A DNA stretch of 64,000 nt from Butyrivibrio fibrisolvens (GTDB lineage: Bacteria; Bacillota; Clostridia; Lachnospirales; Lachnospiraceae), in assembly GCF_023206215.1 (NCBI RefSeq), contig NZ_CP065800.1:2790001-2854000 (forward strand), given 5' to 3'. The stretch's first letter is position 1. Every line of letters begins with the position of its first letter. This document shows, piece by piece, positions 54,351 through 62,733 of this stretch. The position numbers and the translations under genes were made by a program. Below the pieces are notes generated by a model, which was not told the DNA's origin, searched no databases, and saw only the letters and a list, made by a program, of their open reading frames with translations.

Positions 54351-54995
54351 TTAACACTCTTTAAGTGCAGCCTTCATATCTGCGATCAGTTTTCTGATCC
54401 TGTCATTCTCCATCTGCATGCTGACAGGGTTCACTATGACTCTTGCAGATAAAGGGCAGATCTCTTCAAGAACTTCAAGTCCATTAGCTTTGAGTGTTGA
54501 TCCGGTCTCAACTATATCAACAATAACATCTGAAAGCCCTACGATAGGACCAAGCTCTACAGAGCCGTTTAGTTTGATAATATCAACTGTCTGATTTTTC
54601 TTATTATAAAAATAGTTCTTGGCAATATTGGGATACTTGCTGGCTACACGTATCATCTCATGATGGCTCAGAAGTTCCTTGGCAGATGGTGGTCCTGCAA
54701 CGCACATCCTGCACTTTCCAAAGCCAAGATCCAGAACTTCATATACATTTCGCTCTTCTTCAAGGATCGTATCCTCGCCGACTATGCCTATATCTGCAGC
54801 GCCATACTCAACATAGGTCGGAACATCCGGACCTTTTGCAAGGAAGAATCTTAGTTTTAACTCTTCATTAGTAAAAATAAGTTTTCTGGTCTCCTTGTCA
54901 GTTACTTCCTCGCACTGTATACCGCATTTTTCCAAAAGTTCCATAGTGCTTTTGACAAGTCGCCCTTTACCAAGGGCAAATGTTAAATATCTCAT
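54351..54995 (-). CDS. hisG: ATP phosphoribosyltransferase catalytic subunit, short form HisG
   Basis: A 214-residue HisG(S). YLTFALGKGRLVKSTMELL starts the protein, followed by the FLAKGPDVPTYVEYGAADIGI ligand-binding region and DIVETGSTLKANGLEVLEE, which binds PRPP. The C-terminal regulatory domain of the long form is missing, so activity and feedback control need HisZ, encoded just upstream. The start at 54995 is preferred to 55061 (which overlaps hisZ) because GGAG lies ahead of it and the length fits the short family. Confidence 0.93.
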   Translation of the reverse strand: MRYLTFALGKGRLVKSTMELLEKCGIQCEEVTDKETRKLIFTNEELKLRFFLAKGPDVPTYVEYGAADIGIVGEDTILEEERNVYEVLDLGFGKCRMCVAGPPSAKELLSHHEMIRVASKYPNIAKNYFYNKKNQTVDIIKLNGSVELGPIVGLSDVIVDIVETGSTLKANGLEVLEEICPLSARVIVNPVSMQMENDRIRKLIADMKAALKEC

Positions 54996-55053
54996 TGGCA
55001 GTTCTCCGATTTTTTGGTAATCACTATAAGTATCATTCAAATAGTTTGAAAAA

Positions 55054-56172
55054 TTATTCATGTTTAAGAACTATATAATAGCCTTGAGCTCTTTTGCTCT
55101 GAACCATGGCAAGTTTGCTTTCATAATCGCTGTCGCTATATGTAACAACATCTGGTTCCTGGCTATAAGATATCGGGATATTCTGACTGTACAGTGCGCT
55201 CATTATATATTCAAGATCGACCATGTAGCCTATCGCCGGGGCATCCTTGCCAAACTTTGAAAGTAGATTATCATATCTGCCGCCCTTGGCTATCGCATCG
55301 CCTACGCCATATGTGTAAGCTCTGAACATGACGCCTGTATAGTAATTGTATTCTGAGAGCATAGCAAGGTCGAAGTATACATTGCCAGACACTCCATACA
55401 CATCTAAAAGATGATACAGATTCTTGAGCCTTTCTATAGAAGATCTGGCTCTTCTACTTACGATATCAGCAGCGCCTTCCTCAAGTTCATCAGCGGTTGT
55501 GAAATCGGGCATATGGACAAGGACATCAGCGTACTTGGAATCTATCCTGCCATCTGCGACCAGCTGATGGAGGTATTCTTCAAGAGCAGAATAATTACGG
55601 CCTGCAAGGTACTGTCTTATCTGATTCTCAGTGTCTTCATCTATCCCGGCTTCCTCGACTATACCTTTAAAATAGTCAACATCACCAATAGTAACCTTAA
55701 AATCGGTAAGGCCTGTTGCTCTTATAGATTCGATCATCATAGCGATCATCTCTGCATCAGCCTTGACTGATCCGTCACACATAAGCTCGGCACCCATCTG
55801 GGTATGCTCACGGAGTTTACCTTGAAGTCTGTGTGTATTGATAAAGATATTGCCGCTGTAACATATCCTTACAGGATCGTTATCTTCCATAAAATACTTG
55901 GCGATGCATCTTGCAACAGATGGAGTAAAATCAGGGCGAAGAACAAGTGTATTACCTTCATTGTCGAACACCTTATAAAGATCTCTGGCACTAGCCTGAC
56001 TTATCTCCTTGGCAAAAACATCATAGAATTCAAATGTCGGAGTTAGGATATTCTCATATCCGTAGCGGTACATGATCTCCTTGATCTTATGCTTAACAGT
56101 ACTGCGTTCATAAGATTCTCTGCCATAAACGTCTCTGACGCCTTCAGGTGTATGGACAAGTTCTTTGCTCAT
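55054..56172 (-). CDS. hisZ: HisZ, regulatory subunit of ATP phosphoribosyltransferase
   Basis: A 372-residue class II histidyl-tRNA synthetase paralogue. HTPEGVRDVYG starts it, LVLRPDFTPSVARCIAKYF near residue 75 is motif 2-like, and the C-terminal YTYGVGDAIAKGGRYDNLLSKFG matches HisZ rather than HisS; an anticodon-binding domain is not complete. It forms an octamer with short HisG and mediates histidine inhibition. The ATG at 56172 follows GGAGG; 16 extra residues upstream are less likely. First gene of the his run; no T-box or leader peptide is seen in the 96 bases before it. Confidence 0.88.
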   Translation of the reverse strand: MSKELVHTPEGVRDVYGRESYERSTVKHKIKEIMYRYGYENILTPTFEFYDVFAKEISQASARDLYKVFDNEGNTLVLRPDFTPSVARCIAKYFMEDNDPVRICYSGNIFINTHRLQGKLREHTQMGAELMCDGSVKADAEMIAMMIESIRATGLTDFKVTIGDVDYFKGIVEEAGIDEDTENQIRQYLAGRNYSALEEYLHQLVADGRIDSKYADVLVHMPDFTTADELEEGAADIVSRRARSSIERLKNLYHLLDVYGVSGNVYFDLAMLSEYNYYTGVMFRAYTYGVGDAIAKGGRYDNLLSKFGKDAPAIGYMVDLEYIMSALYSQNIPISYSQEPDVVTYSDSDYESKLAMVQSKRAQGYYIVLKHE

Positions 56173-56268
56173 AAATTCCTCCGATGCTTTATTGCGGTAA
56201 CGTGCTACCTCGCTAATCAATTACTAAGAAAGAGTATACAGGACAATCCTGCATATGTCAAAGATTTT

Positions 56269-56802
56269 TTAATCTCTGTTTTCAAGATCTTTTTGTAAAG
56301 CTTCAAGATAAGGTACAAATCCATCAGCTTTATGTTTTATAAAATAATCAGAATTAAGTTCATCAAAACGAAAGCTCTTACGCCCTCCTGACTGCGCTCT
56401 GTCCCAGAAAACTTTCAGATCTTTGTAGGGCAGATAATACATCTCATCTCTGCCTGTGTAATATATAAGAAAAAAGGCTATCCCGTCCTGCTTCTCAAAA
56501 TTCTCCATAAAAGCAACCTGATGCGGGTGAATATTCTGTAAAGAAAATGTATTCACCGCACACTCCTTAGCATCGAAGCATACAGGAATCCCCTGTACAG
56601 CACCGATATAGTCGACAGTACTCTTCTGGTCAAAATAAGCAAGAGTGATATGCCTTGTTTCTTTGTCTATATTGATAGGTGTAATAGGGGTAGGAATCTT
56701 CTGAATAAGCGCCAGTCCCTCCGCAAGATATCTTTCATTGGTACGATTGATCATGTCTTCGAGAACAGAGCCTCGAAGACCTCTGGAATTCCATGTCGCC
56801 AT
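56269..56802 (-). CDS. recU: Holliday junction resolvase RecU
   Basis: A 177-residue nuclease of the RecU/PDDEXK family. NSRGLRGSVLEDMINRTN at the N-terminus, KSTVDYIGAVQGIPVCFDAKEC with the metal-binding Asp, Asp-x-Lys residues near 80, and LPYKDLKVFWDRAQSGGRKS later are typical. It resolves four-way DNA junctions in recombinational repair. The start at 56802 follows GAGG; four more residues are possible. Confidence 0.92.
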   Translation of the reverse strand: MATWNSRGLRGSVLEDMINRTNERYLAEGLALIQKIPTPITPINIDKETRHITLAYFDQKSTVDYIGAVQGIPVCFDAKECAVNTFSLQNIHPHQVAFMENFEKQDGIAFFLIYYTGRDEMYYLPYKDLKVFWDRAQSGGRKSFRFDELNSDYFIKHKADGFVPYLEALQKDLENRD

Positions 56803-56923
56803 ATAAATCCTCAAAAAAAAATATAGTAGATTTTGTAATACAAAAATACTTTTTTAGTCATCACATAGCCGATCAGTCAATGATTATGATCGATCAGTCA
56901 TAAGTAGTAAAAATATCTAACTC

Positions 56924-56952
56924 AAACTTCCCGCTTGGACGGTGCGGTATCT
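56924..56952 (-). repeat. Dispersed GTCCAAGT repeat
   Basis: On the minus strand GATACCGCACCGTCCAAGCG followed by GGAAGTTTGAG matches the 40641-40677 arm with few changes. It lies at the very end of the RluA-type gene, between it and recU. Confidence 0.55.
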
Positions 56953-58105
56953 AATTATTAAACTTATCTTCAACAAGATTTTTAAACTTAGAATATAAAG
57001 GAGCTACAATCTCCATTCCCGCAAGATTGCCAAACGCAGCTTCATCATCAGGGAACTCTAGTCTGTAGCAATGAAGAAGCTGGGACTTAAGTCCATAAGT
57101 CTGTTTAAAGTTCTCATTGACCTTCTCATCGCCGTATTTGGGGTCTCCCACTATTGGGTGACCTATTCCTGACAGATGAGCCCTTATCTGATGAGTTTTA
57201 CCTGTACGAAGTTCTACTTCAAGGTAAGTCAGATTCCACTTCTTATTGACGGATACAGGGCTATAAGCTGTTTCTATATAAGATGAGTTGTTGACTTTGT
57301 CGGTCTCCGGGTCATTAGTAATAGACGTTTCTTTTTTTGACTTGTTATATAATTCAACATTATTCGGATTATCGTTATCCGGATTATCATTATCAGACTT
57401 ATAATTATCAGACTTATCATTAAGATCCGATATGTTTCTGACAGTGACCGTGTTGGTCTTATTATCTTTTTTCAGAAGTCCTTTGATCTCTTCCGGCTTA
57501 TCTATGATCCCTGATACGACTGTTCTATAATATTTCTTAAAAGTCCTGTTTTTAAGCCCTTTTGCCATCATCTGTGCGCCTTTTAAGCTTTTGGCGCAGA
57601 TAACGATTCCTGATGTATTACGATCAAGGCGGTTACATACAGATGGCCTGAAGGTGATCAGGTCATCCGGTTCAATTGCAGTTGTATCAAGAAGATAACC
57701 CACTATCCACTCATTAAGCGATACATCACCTTGTTCTGCTTTTTGAGTAAGAATCCCTACAGGTTTATTAACAAATACAACATCCTTATTTTCATAGATA
57801 ACTTCAATTCCCTTAAGGCTTTTAAATGCCTTCTTGAATTCCGTTACAGATACACCTTCGCCTCTTTGTGCTCTGGCAAGTCTGTCATTGGCAAATTTAA
57901 GGAATGTATCGTCAGAAAGCCACAGGGTCACGATATCTCCGACTTGAAGTTTCTCCTGACCTGTAGCTTTTTTGCCATTAATAACGATATTCTTTTTACG
58001 AAGCATCTTGTAGATAAATCCCGTAGATGCTTTGGACAAGTAATGCCCCAGAAACTTATCAAGTCTCTTGCCGGCCTCGTTGTCTTTAATAATAAATTCT
58101 TTCAT
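56951..58105 (-). CDS. RluA-family pseudouridine synthase with a repetitive insert
   Basis: A 384-residue enzyme. An S4 domain (RLDKFLGHYLSKASTGFIYK) occupies the first 75 residues, and the catalytic domain has VNKPVGILTQKA, the active-site Asp in VCNRLDRNTSGIVIC, and the C-terminal ELRTGKTHQIRAHLSGIGHP. Between them, about residues 212-275, is an Asn/Asp/Lys-rich insert with short repeats (KSDN, NDNPDNDNPNN, ITNDPETDKVNN) that has no counterpart in the family. The rRNA target is probably a 23S site but cannot be fixed (RluC/RluD type). Confidence 0.88.
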   Translation of the reverse strand: MKEFIIKDNEAGKRLDKFLGHYLSKASTGFIYKMLRKKNIVINGKKATGQEKLQVGDIVTLWLSDDTFLKFANDRLARAQRGEGVSVTEFKKAFKSLKGIEVIYENKDVVFVNKPVGILTQKAEQGDVSLNEWIVGYLLDTTAIEPDDLITFRPSVCNRLDRNTSGIVICAKSLKGAQMMAKGLKNRTFKKYYRTVVSGIIDKPEEIKGLLKKDNKTNTVTVRNISDLNDKSDNYKSDNDNPDNDNPNNVELYNKSKKETSITNDPETDKVNNSSYIETAYSPVSVNKKWNLTYLEVELRTGKTHQIRAHLSGIGHPIVGDPKYGDEKVNENFKQTYGLKSQLLHCYRLEFPDDEAAFGNLAGMEIVAPLYSKFKNLVEDKFNN

Positions 58106-58149
58106 ATGATTACTATCTGATCACCTTTATAACAATGTTTGAGACTTTT

Positions 58150-58764
58150 TTATAACGAAATCGATTCCAGTATTCCGGATACTGTCTGAATAGTTCCGGG
58201 AACCCAGGCATCTTCTATAGCTTTTGGATCTATGTTGTGATCTTTTCTGAGCTTTTCGAGCTGGTCAAGACGTCTGCAATAGTCATCAACATTACGAAAT
58301 ATTTTAATAGTATAGTCATGGTATTTACTAAGCGATATCTGGTTCTTAATATGCTCCTGACAGTCTTGTATATCCATGTCCTTATCTTCAGTATATCCCG
58401 CAATATTCTTCTCAAGAACTGTTATAGCGCCAACATTGTAGGTGCTCTTCTCAGAAGTAAGGCTTAGATCATAGATAATATTAAGTGATCCTGCATGCGC
58501 TGCAATCTTCTCATAAGAAGACCTAGCAAGCGGAATAGCTCTATAATACATTATAAGATTGATAATGCTCCATCCAAGAGGAAGGCAGCCAAGAGCCGCC
58601 ACTATAGAGAATATATTCTTATTGGTCTTAGTAATTAATAGACCTATAAGAAAAAGACCTAATATTATACCTCCCATGATCAATGATCTTACGATCGCAA
58701 CTTTCCTTTGGTACAAAATATGGCCAAAATCGCCTTTGTATACTCTTTTCATGTAATCTAACAT
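58150..58764 (-). CDS. Membrane protein of unknown function
   Basis: A 204-residue protein with two adjacent membrane segments (about residues 26-46 and 50-72, LIMGGIILGLFLIGLLIT and IFSIVAALGCLPLGWSII) and a soluble C-terminal domain with charged helices (LDQLEKLRKDHNIDPKAIED). It lies between the two pseudouridine synthase genes on the same strand, 44 bases before the RluA-type gene, so may be co-transcribed. Family not recognised. Confidence 0.65.
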   Translation of the reverse strand: MLDYMKRVYKGDFGHILYQRKVAIVRSLIMGGIILGLFLIGLLITKTNKNIFSIVAALGCLPLGWSIINLIMYYRAIPLARSSYEKIAAHAGSLNIIYDLSLTSEKSTYNVGAITVLEKNIAGYTEDKDMDIQDCQEHIKNQISLSKYHDYTIKIFRNVDDYCRRLDQLEKLRKDHNIDPKAIEDAWVPGTIQTVSGILESISL

Positions 58765-58833
58765 CCTTGATATATAATTATTAATATTTTAAACAAGTGC
58801 TACTCATAGGTTTTTTTACTTTTAGTAAAAAAC

Positions 58834-59583
58834 TTATTGATCACTGCTGTTATTATCAGTAAGCATCTTTATCTCTTCATCAGTAAGTCTTCTGTACTGA
58901 CCAAGTTCAAGGCTTTCATCAAGACTTATAGCTCCCATTCTGATCCTTCTAAGATAGAGAACTTCATTGCCTACAGCTTCCATCATTCTTTTGACCTGAT
59001 GAAATCTTCCTTCATGTATTGTAAGAAATACAACAGGGCGGCCCTCTTTGTCTGTATCACCGCGTTTTACAACAGCAGGAAGTGTTATGTCAGGTGTCCC
59101 GTCTTTTCTCACATCGCCTATATCTACGCCCTTTGTAAGCTTATCGATATCATCATCTGAAAGTTCCTTTTTAAGATGAACTTCGTATTCCTTATCAACA
59201 TGATGACTAGGCGATAAAAGTCTGTGGATGAGCTGTCCATCATTGGTTATCAGTAGCAGGCCTTCAGTATCTATGTCAAGCCTTCCTACAGGTGATAGAT
59301 CCTTAACATTCTCATCTTTAAGAAGATTAAGGACTGTTGTAGTCCTACCGTCTCTTGTCGCAGAAATAACGCCGTCCGGCTTATTGAGCATGTAATAACG
59401 GAACTTCTCATACACAAGTTCCTGCCCCATAAATACAACCTTATCGGCGTTTTCATCTATATGCATATCTGCTTTTTTTACGGGCTGTCCGTTAACTGTG
59501 ACAGCCCCGTTTTTTATGTGTTCTTTGATCTGTTTTCTGGTTCCTATTCCAAAATCAGAAAGAAATTTATCAAGTCTTTGCAC
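58834..59583 (-). CDS. RsuA/RluB-family pseudouridine synthase
   Basis: A 249-residue enzyme: S4 domain (RLDKFLSDFGIGTRKQIKEH), YYMLNKPDGVISATRD, catalytic Asp in VGRLDIDTEGLLLITND near residue 103, and TIHEGRFHQVKRMMEAVGNE. It changes uridine to pseudouridine in small or large rRNA; RsuA (16S U516) versus RluB cannot be separated safely. A GTG start follows GAGG. Confidence 0.92.
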   Translation of the reverse strand: MQRLDKFLSDFGIGTRKQIKEHIKNGAVTVNGQPVKKADMHIDENADKVVFMGQELVYEKFRYYMLNKPDGVISATRDGRTTTVLNLLKDENVKDLSPVGRLDIDTEGLLLITNDGQLIHRLLSPSHHVDKEYEVHLKKELSDDDIDKLTKGVDIGDVRKDGTPDITLPAVVKRGDTDKEGRPVVFLTIHEGRFHQVKRMMEAVGNEVLYLRRIRMGAISLDESLELGQYRRLTDEEIKMLTDNNSSDQ

Positions 59584-59659
59584 TTTTTCCTCTACTTTGT
59601 TAAAAAATCTATTAGCTGTAATGACAGTTACATGCTAACTTTTTATATTAAAATGATAA

Positions 59660-60718
59660 TTACTTACTAATCGATATAGTACTGCTTGTAGTCTTAAGGT
59701 CATACTGATTGTATACCTGTATCGTCAGACTTGCAGCTGATTTGGACGGGTCATGTATAACAACTGTATTGGTCGTCTTACTATGATCCCATGCTACTAC
59801 GTATGACCAGTTCTTACCACCGTCAAAGCTGTATCTATAATAGATAATAGGTGTTTCAGGATCTGATGCAGTAATACTGGCAGTGATATCTCCGGTTGAT
59901 TTATTCATAACTGCCGAGTTAAGTGTACATACAGTAGGCGCTGTGAGGTCATTGGCCATAACTTGAGTAGGAGTCTTAACATCTACATTCTTGTAATTAG
60001 AATAATCTATAGAAAGCTTAGATGACTTAAGACCGAAATACTTAGCAATAGCTGTAGCATCTGCAATTCCAAGTGTCTGATAAGGATCTGCCTGAGAACG
60101 GATCCAGGCAAGATCTGCCGGATGATCTATATAGCAGTGCTCTATGATAACAGCATTTACATCATAATTTCTTGCATGTCTTATGATCCCGTAGTAGTCA
60201 CCATTATTGCCAAGTCTTGTCTTGATACCTCTTATATACAGGCCAAGCTTGGACAGTTCAGCTACTTCCGCGCTTGCAAACTCATATCCGTTTTCATAAT
60301 ACTTGTCATATGCAGATACCCATACTTCAGATCCGCACAGATCGTGATCTACAGATGCGTTAAAGTGTATGGAATACATAAAGTCTGCATTTACACTCTT
60401 GGCAAATTTAACACGGTCTTCAAGGCTTACAACAGTATCTGTAGTTCTAGTCATATATACAGTGACATTGTCAAAGCTTTCAAGATAAGCTTTAGCATAA
60501 TTTGCAACTTTAAGAGTGATCTCTTTTTCACTGATCCCATTGTACTGGGCACCAAGATTCCTGTCACCGGTACCACCGTGTCCCGGATCCAGCACGATCA
60601 CAACATTGTTCTTGGCTGCATTTACTGTAAAAGTGGCATTTTCAGAAGTAAATAACAAAATAAATACCATAGCTGTCAATGCAAAAATACTAATAAATGA
60701 CTTAATCTTTTTACTCAT
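59660..60718 (-). CDS. Secreted N-acetylmuramoyl-L-alanine amidase
   Basis: A 352-residue exported protein. A signal peptide (SKKIKSF then a hydrophobic segment ending TVNAA, about residues 1-33) precedes an Amidase_3 domain: VLDPGHGGTGDRN (zinc His), the family Glu near EKEITLKVA, SIHFNASVD (zinc His) and AVIIEHCYIDHPAD (catalytic Glu). Residues 245-352 form an Ig-like or beta-sandwich domain (PIIYYRYSFDGGKNWSYVVA). It cuts the bond between peptide and glycan in peptidoglycan. The ATG at 60718 follows GGAGG. Confidence 0.9.
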   Translation of the reverse strand: MSKKIKSFISIFALTAMVFILLFTSENATFTVNAAKNNVVIVLDPGHGGTGDRNLGAQYNGISEKEITLKVANYAKAYLESFDNVTVYMTRTTDTVVSLEDRVKFAKSVNADFMYSIHFNASVDHDLCGSEVWVSAYDKYYENGYEFASAEVAELSKLGLYIRGIKTRLGNNGDYYGIIRHARNYDVNAVIIEHCYIDHPADLAWIRSQADPYQTLGIADATAIAKYFGLKSSKLSIDYSNYKNVDVKTPTQVMANDLTAPTVCTLNSAVMNKSTGDITASITASDPETPIIYYRYSFDGGKNWSYVVAWDHSKTTNTVVIHDPSKSAASLTIQVYNQYDLKTTSSTISISK

Positions 60719-60846
60719 CAAAATTCCTCCCACATATTTATCAGTTATAGATTATACAGATCGATATCATAAAGGGCAAAATCCATATATACAATTCCAA
60801 TTACATTTTATACAATTGATAATACTTATAAAAGATAATCTTCTAA

Positions 60847-60878
60847 AAAAGCGACCGGTAATGGTACCAGCCGCTTTT
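60847..60878 (-). terminator. Terminator of the 60894-61577 gene
   Basis: AAAAGCGGCTGGTACC pairs with GGTCGCTTTTTT (minus strand) with mismatches, followed by T residues; it lies 16 bases after the stop. Confidence 0.65.
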
Positions 60879-60893
60879 ATAAATAGTCTAATC

Positions 60894-61577
60894 TTAAATA
60901 CCTGAATCGCCAACAGGTGCGTCCATATTCGGCATATCTGCATCAAAATCCTCTAAGGGAGCGTTAGCACCCTCTGCTACGCCGGAAGCTTCAGGACTCG
61001 CATATGCAACTTCCTGTGAAGGAGCCGGCTGTGTCGCAACAGGTGGAGCAAGCTCTGCCCTGTTGGATTTAACCATTTCTGCATAATTGGTAAGATCTGT
61101 AAGAAGACCTTCATAATGTCTGTTGGTAGAATCAATAGAACCCTGAAGTATAGCCTCTACTTCTGATAAAAGAGTGTCAGTATACTGTACAGCAGAAGCT
61201 TTCATATTGTTGGCTTCAACAGTAGCTCTGTCAAGAAGTTCCTGAGCCTGCTTGGCAGCAGAGCTGACAACCTGATTGGCCTGCTCGTAAGCCTGACGCA
61301 TGATCTCATGTTCATTGATAAGCTCATTGGTCTGAGCCTGCGCATTCTCTATGAGCTGCTGAGCTTTAGCTCTGGCGTCATTTAAAATTGCTTCCTTATT
61401 GGAAACAATCTTCTGATATCTTTTAATCTCATCTGGAGTTTTGGATCTGAGCTCATGAATGAGTTCGTTGATCTCCTCTTTATTGACCCTTACATCAGTA
61501 TTAGAAAAAGGCACCTTGGTACAACTATTGATATATGCCTCGATTTCATCAATCAAAAGCTCGATTTTACTGCTCAT
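60894..61577 (-). CDS. DivIVA-like coiled-coil protein
   Basis: A 227-residue, mostly helical protein. Residues 40-180 form long coiled coil (LNDARAKAQQLIENAQAQTN, AQELLDRATVEANNMKAS) in a pattern seen in DivIVA/SepIVA and ATP synthase b-like proteins. The C-terminal 40 residues are Pro-, Ala- and Asp-rich (PPVATQPAPSQEV, DADMPNMDAPVGD). In related clostridia such a gene sits next to coaD, as here. A role in cell division or polarity is likely but not shown by sequence. Confidence 0.6.
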   Translation of the reverse strand: MSSKIELLIDEIEAYINSCTKVPFSNTDVRVNKEEINELIHELRSKTPDEIKRYQKIVSNKEAILNDARAKAQQLIENAQAQTNELINEHEIMRQAYEQANQVVSSAAKQAQELLDRATVEANNMKASAVQYTDTLLSEVEAILQGSIDSTNRHYEGLLTDLTNYAEMVKSNRAELAPPVATQPAPSQEVAYASPEASGVAEGANAPLEDFDADMPNMDAPVGDSGI

Positions 61578-61593
61578 GTAAAGTTCCCCCGTT

Positions 61594-62085
61594 TTAGTTT
61601 AGATGTTTGTTGTATTTAAGTTCCAAAGCTTTATAAACATTCTCAGAAACCATTCTTGATACTTCGCCGCCATAGCTGGCAATCTCTTTGACAGTTGAGC
61701 TGCTAAGATATGAATAACGAAGATTGGTCGTAAGGAAAACCGTGTCAACATTGTTATGAGATAATTCCCTGTTAGTCTGTGCGATCTGAAGTTCATACTC
61801 GAAATCAGTGATAGCACGAAGACCTCTCACAACTATATGTATGTTTTGCTCCTTACAATAATCAATTAACAGGCCGTCATATGAATCCACTTCTACGTTC
61901 TTAAATTCGCTGACAGCTTCTTTTATCATTTTAACACGTTCATCTACCGAAAACAACGAACTCTTAGCCGAGTTATGCATAACAGTAACAATGACTTTAT
62001 CGAACATCATTGATGCTCTTTTTACGATATCAAGGTGTCCGAGTGTAACCGGATCAAAAGAACCTGGATATACTGCTATTTTCAT
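61594..62085 (-). CDS. coaD: Phosphopantetheine adenylyltransferase CoaD
   Basis: A 163-residue nucleotidyltransferase of coenzyme A synthesis: AVYPGSFDPVTLGHLDIVKRA at the N-terminus, VVRGLRAITDFEYELQIAQ near residue 90, and LSSSTVKEIASYGGEVS near 128 (ISSSxVKE). Its ATG overlaps the rsmD stop by 4 bases. Confidence 0.96.
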   Translation of the reverse strand: MKIAVYPGSFDPVTLGHLDIVKRASMMFDKVIVTVMHNSAKSSLFSVDERVKMIKEAVSEFKNVEVDSYDGLLIDYCKEQNIHIVVRGLRAITDFEYELQIAQTNRELSHNNVDTVFLTTNLRYSYLSSSTVKEIASYGGEVSRMVSENVYKALELKYNKHLN

Positions 62086-62639
62086 GAGTTTGCCACCTTT
62101 TTAAGAAAAACATGCTTGTTATTCTTGTATGTCTTTTCTCTTTTTATTTCATAGCCAAGTCCCTCAGCAAAAGAAAAATCCTCTTCAAGGCTTGCTTCGC
62201 ATATGATAGTCGTATACTCCGAAACATATGGAAGTGACGCAAGAGTCCTTAATGTATGCTCATAAAGATCTGCTTCATACGGAGGATCTATAAATATAAT
62301 ATCTACCTCTTTTTCATGAATGGATCTAAGAGCCATCGCCGCATCCTTCTTGATGATAGTCGACTTCTCATCGAAGTGACACTTGTGCACATTGGCTGTG
62401 ATACACTTAATAGGCTCGCCGCCTCTGTCTATAAAGTATGCATGTCTGGCGCCTCTTGAAAGAGCTTCTATTCCGATTCCGCCGCTGCCTGCATAAAGAT
62501 CGATAAACACAGCTCCCGGAACTTCCATCTGGATCATGTTAAAAAGAGTCTCTTTGATCCTGTCCTGTGTGGGACGTGTATCATCGCCTTTTGGTGTAAT
62601 AAGTGGGATACTACGCGCTTCACCTGCTATTACTCGCAT
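62082..62639 (-). CDS. rsmD: 16S rRNA (guanine966-N2)-methyltransferase RsmD
   Basis: A 185-residue SAM-dependent methyltransferase. MRVIAGEARSIPLITPKG with RPTQDRIKETLFNM begin it, VFIDLYAGSGGIGIEALSRG is the SAM-binding loop and IIFIDPPYEADLY holds the DPPY catalytic motif. It modifies G966 of 16S rRNA. The rsmD-coaD pair is conserved in many Firmicutes. Confidence 0.96.
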   Translation of the reverse strand: MRVIAGEARSIPLITPKGDDTRPTQDRIKETLFNMIQMEVPGAVFIDLYAGSGGIGIEALSRGARHAYFIDRGGEPIKCITANVHKCHFDEKSTIIKKDAAMALRSIHEKEVDIIFIDPPYEADLYEHTLRTLASLPYVSEYTTIICEASLEEDFSFAEGLGYEIKREKTYKNNKHVFLKKVANS

Positions 62640-62733
62640 GCGCTATCCTCCTTTAATATGTGCTTTATTATAGTATTGTATAGAAATCATAGATCCAAAG
62701 ATCGCTGATTCTTGAATCTATGATCCGGATTCA

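Noticed and set aside
56173..56268. T-box or histidine leader ahead of hisZ
   Set aside because: The gap is only 96 bases and shows no T-box consensus, specifier hairpin or run of His codons.
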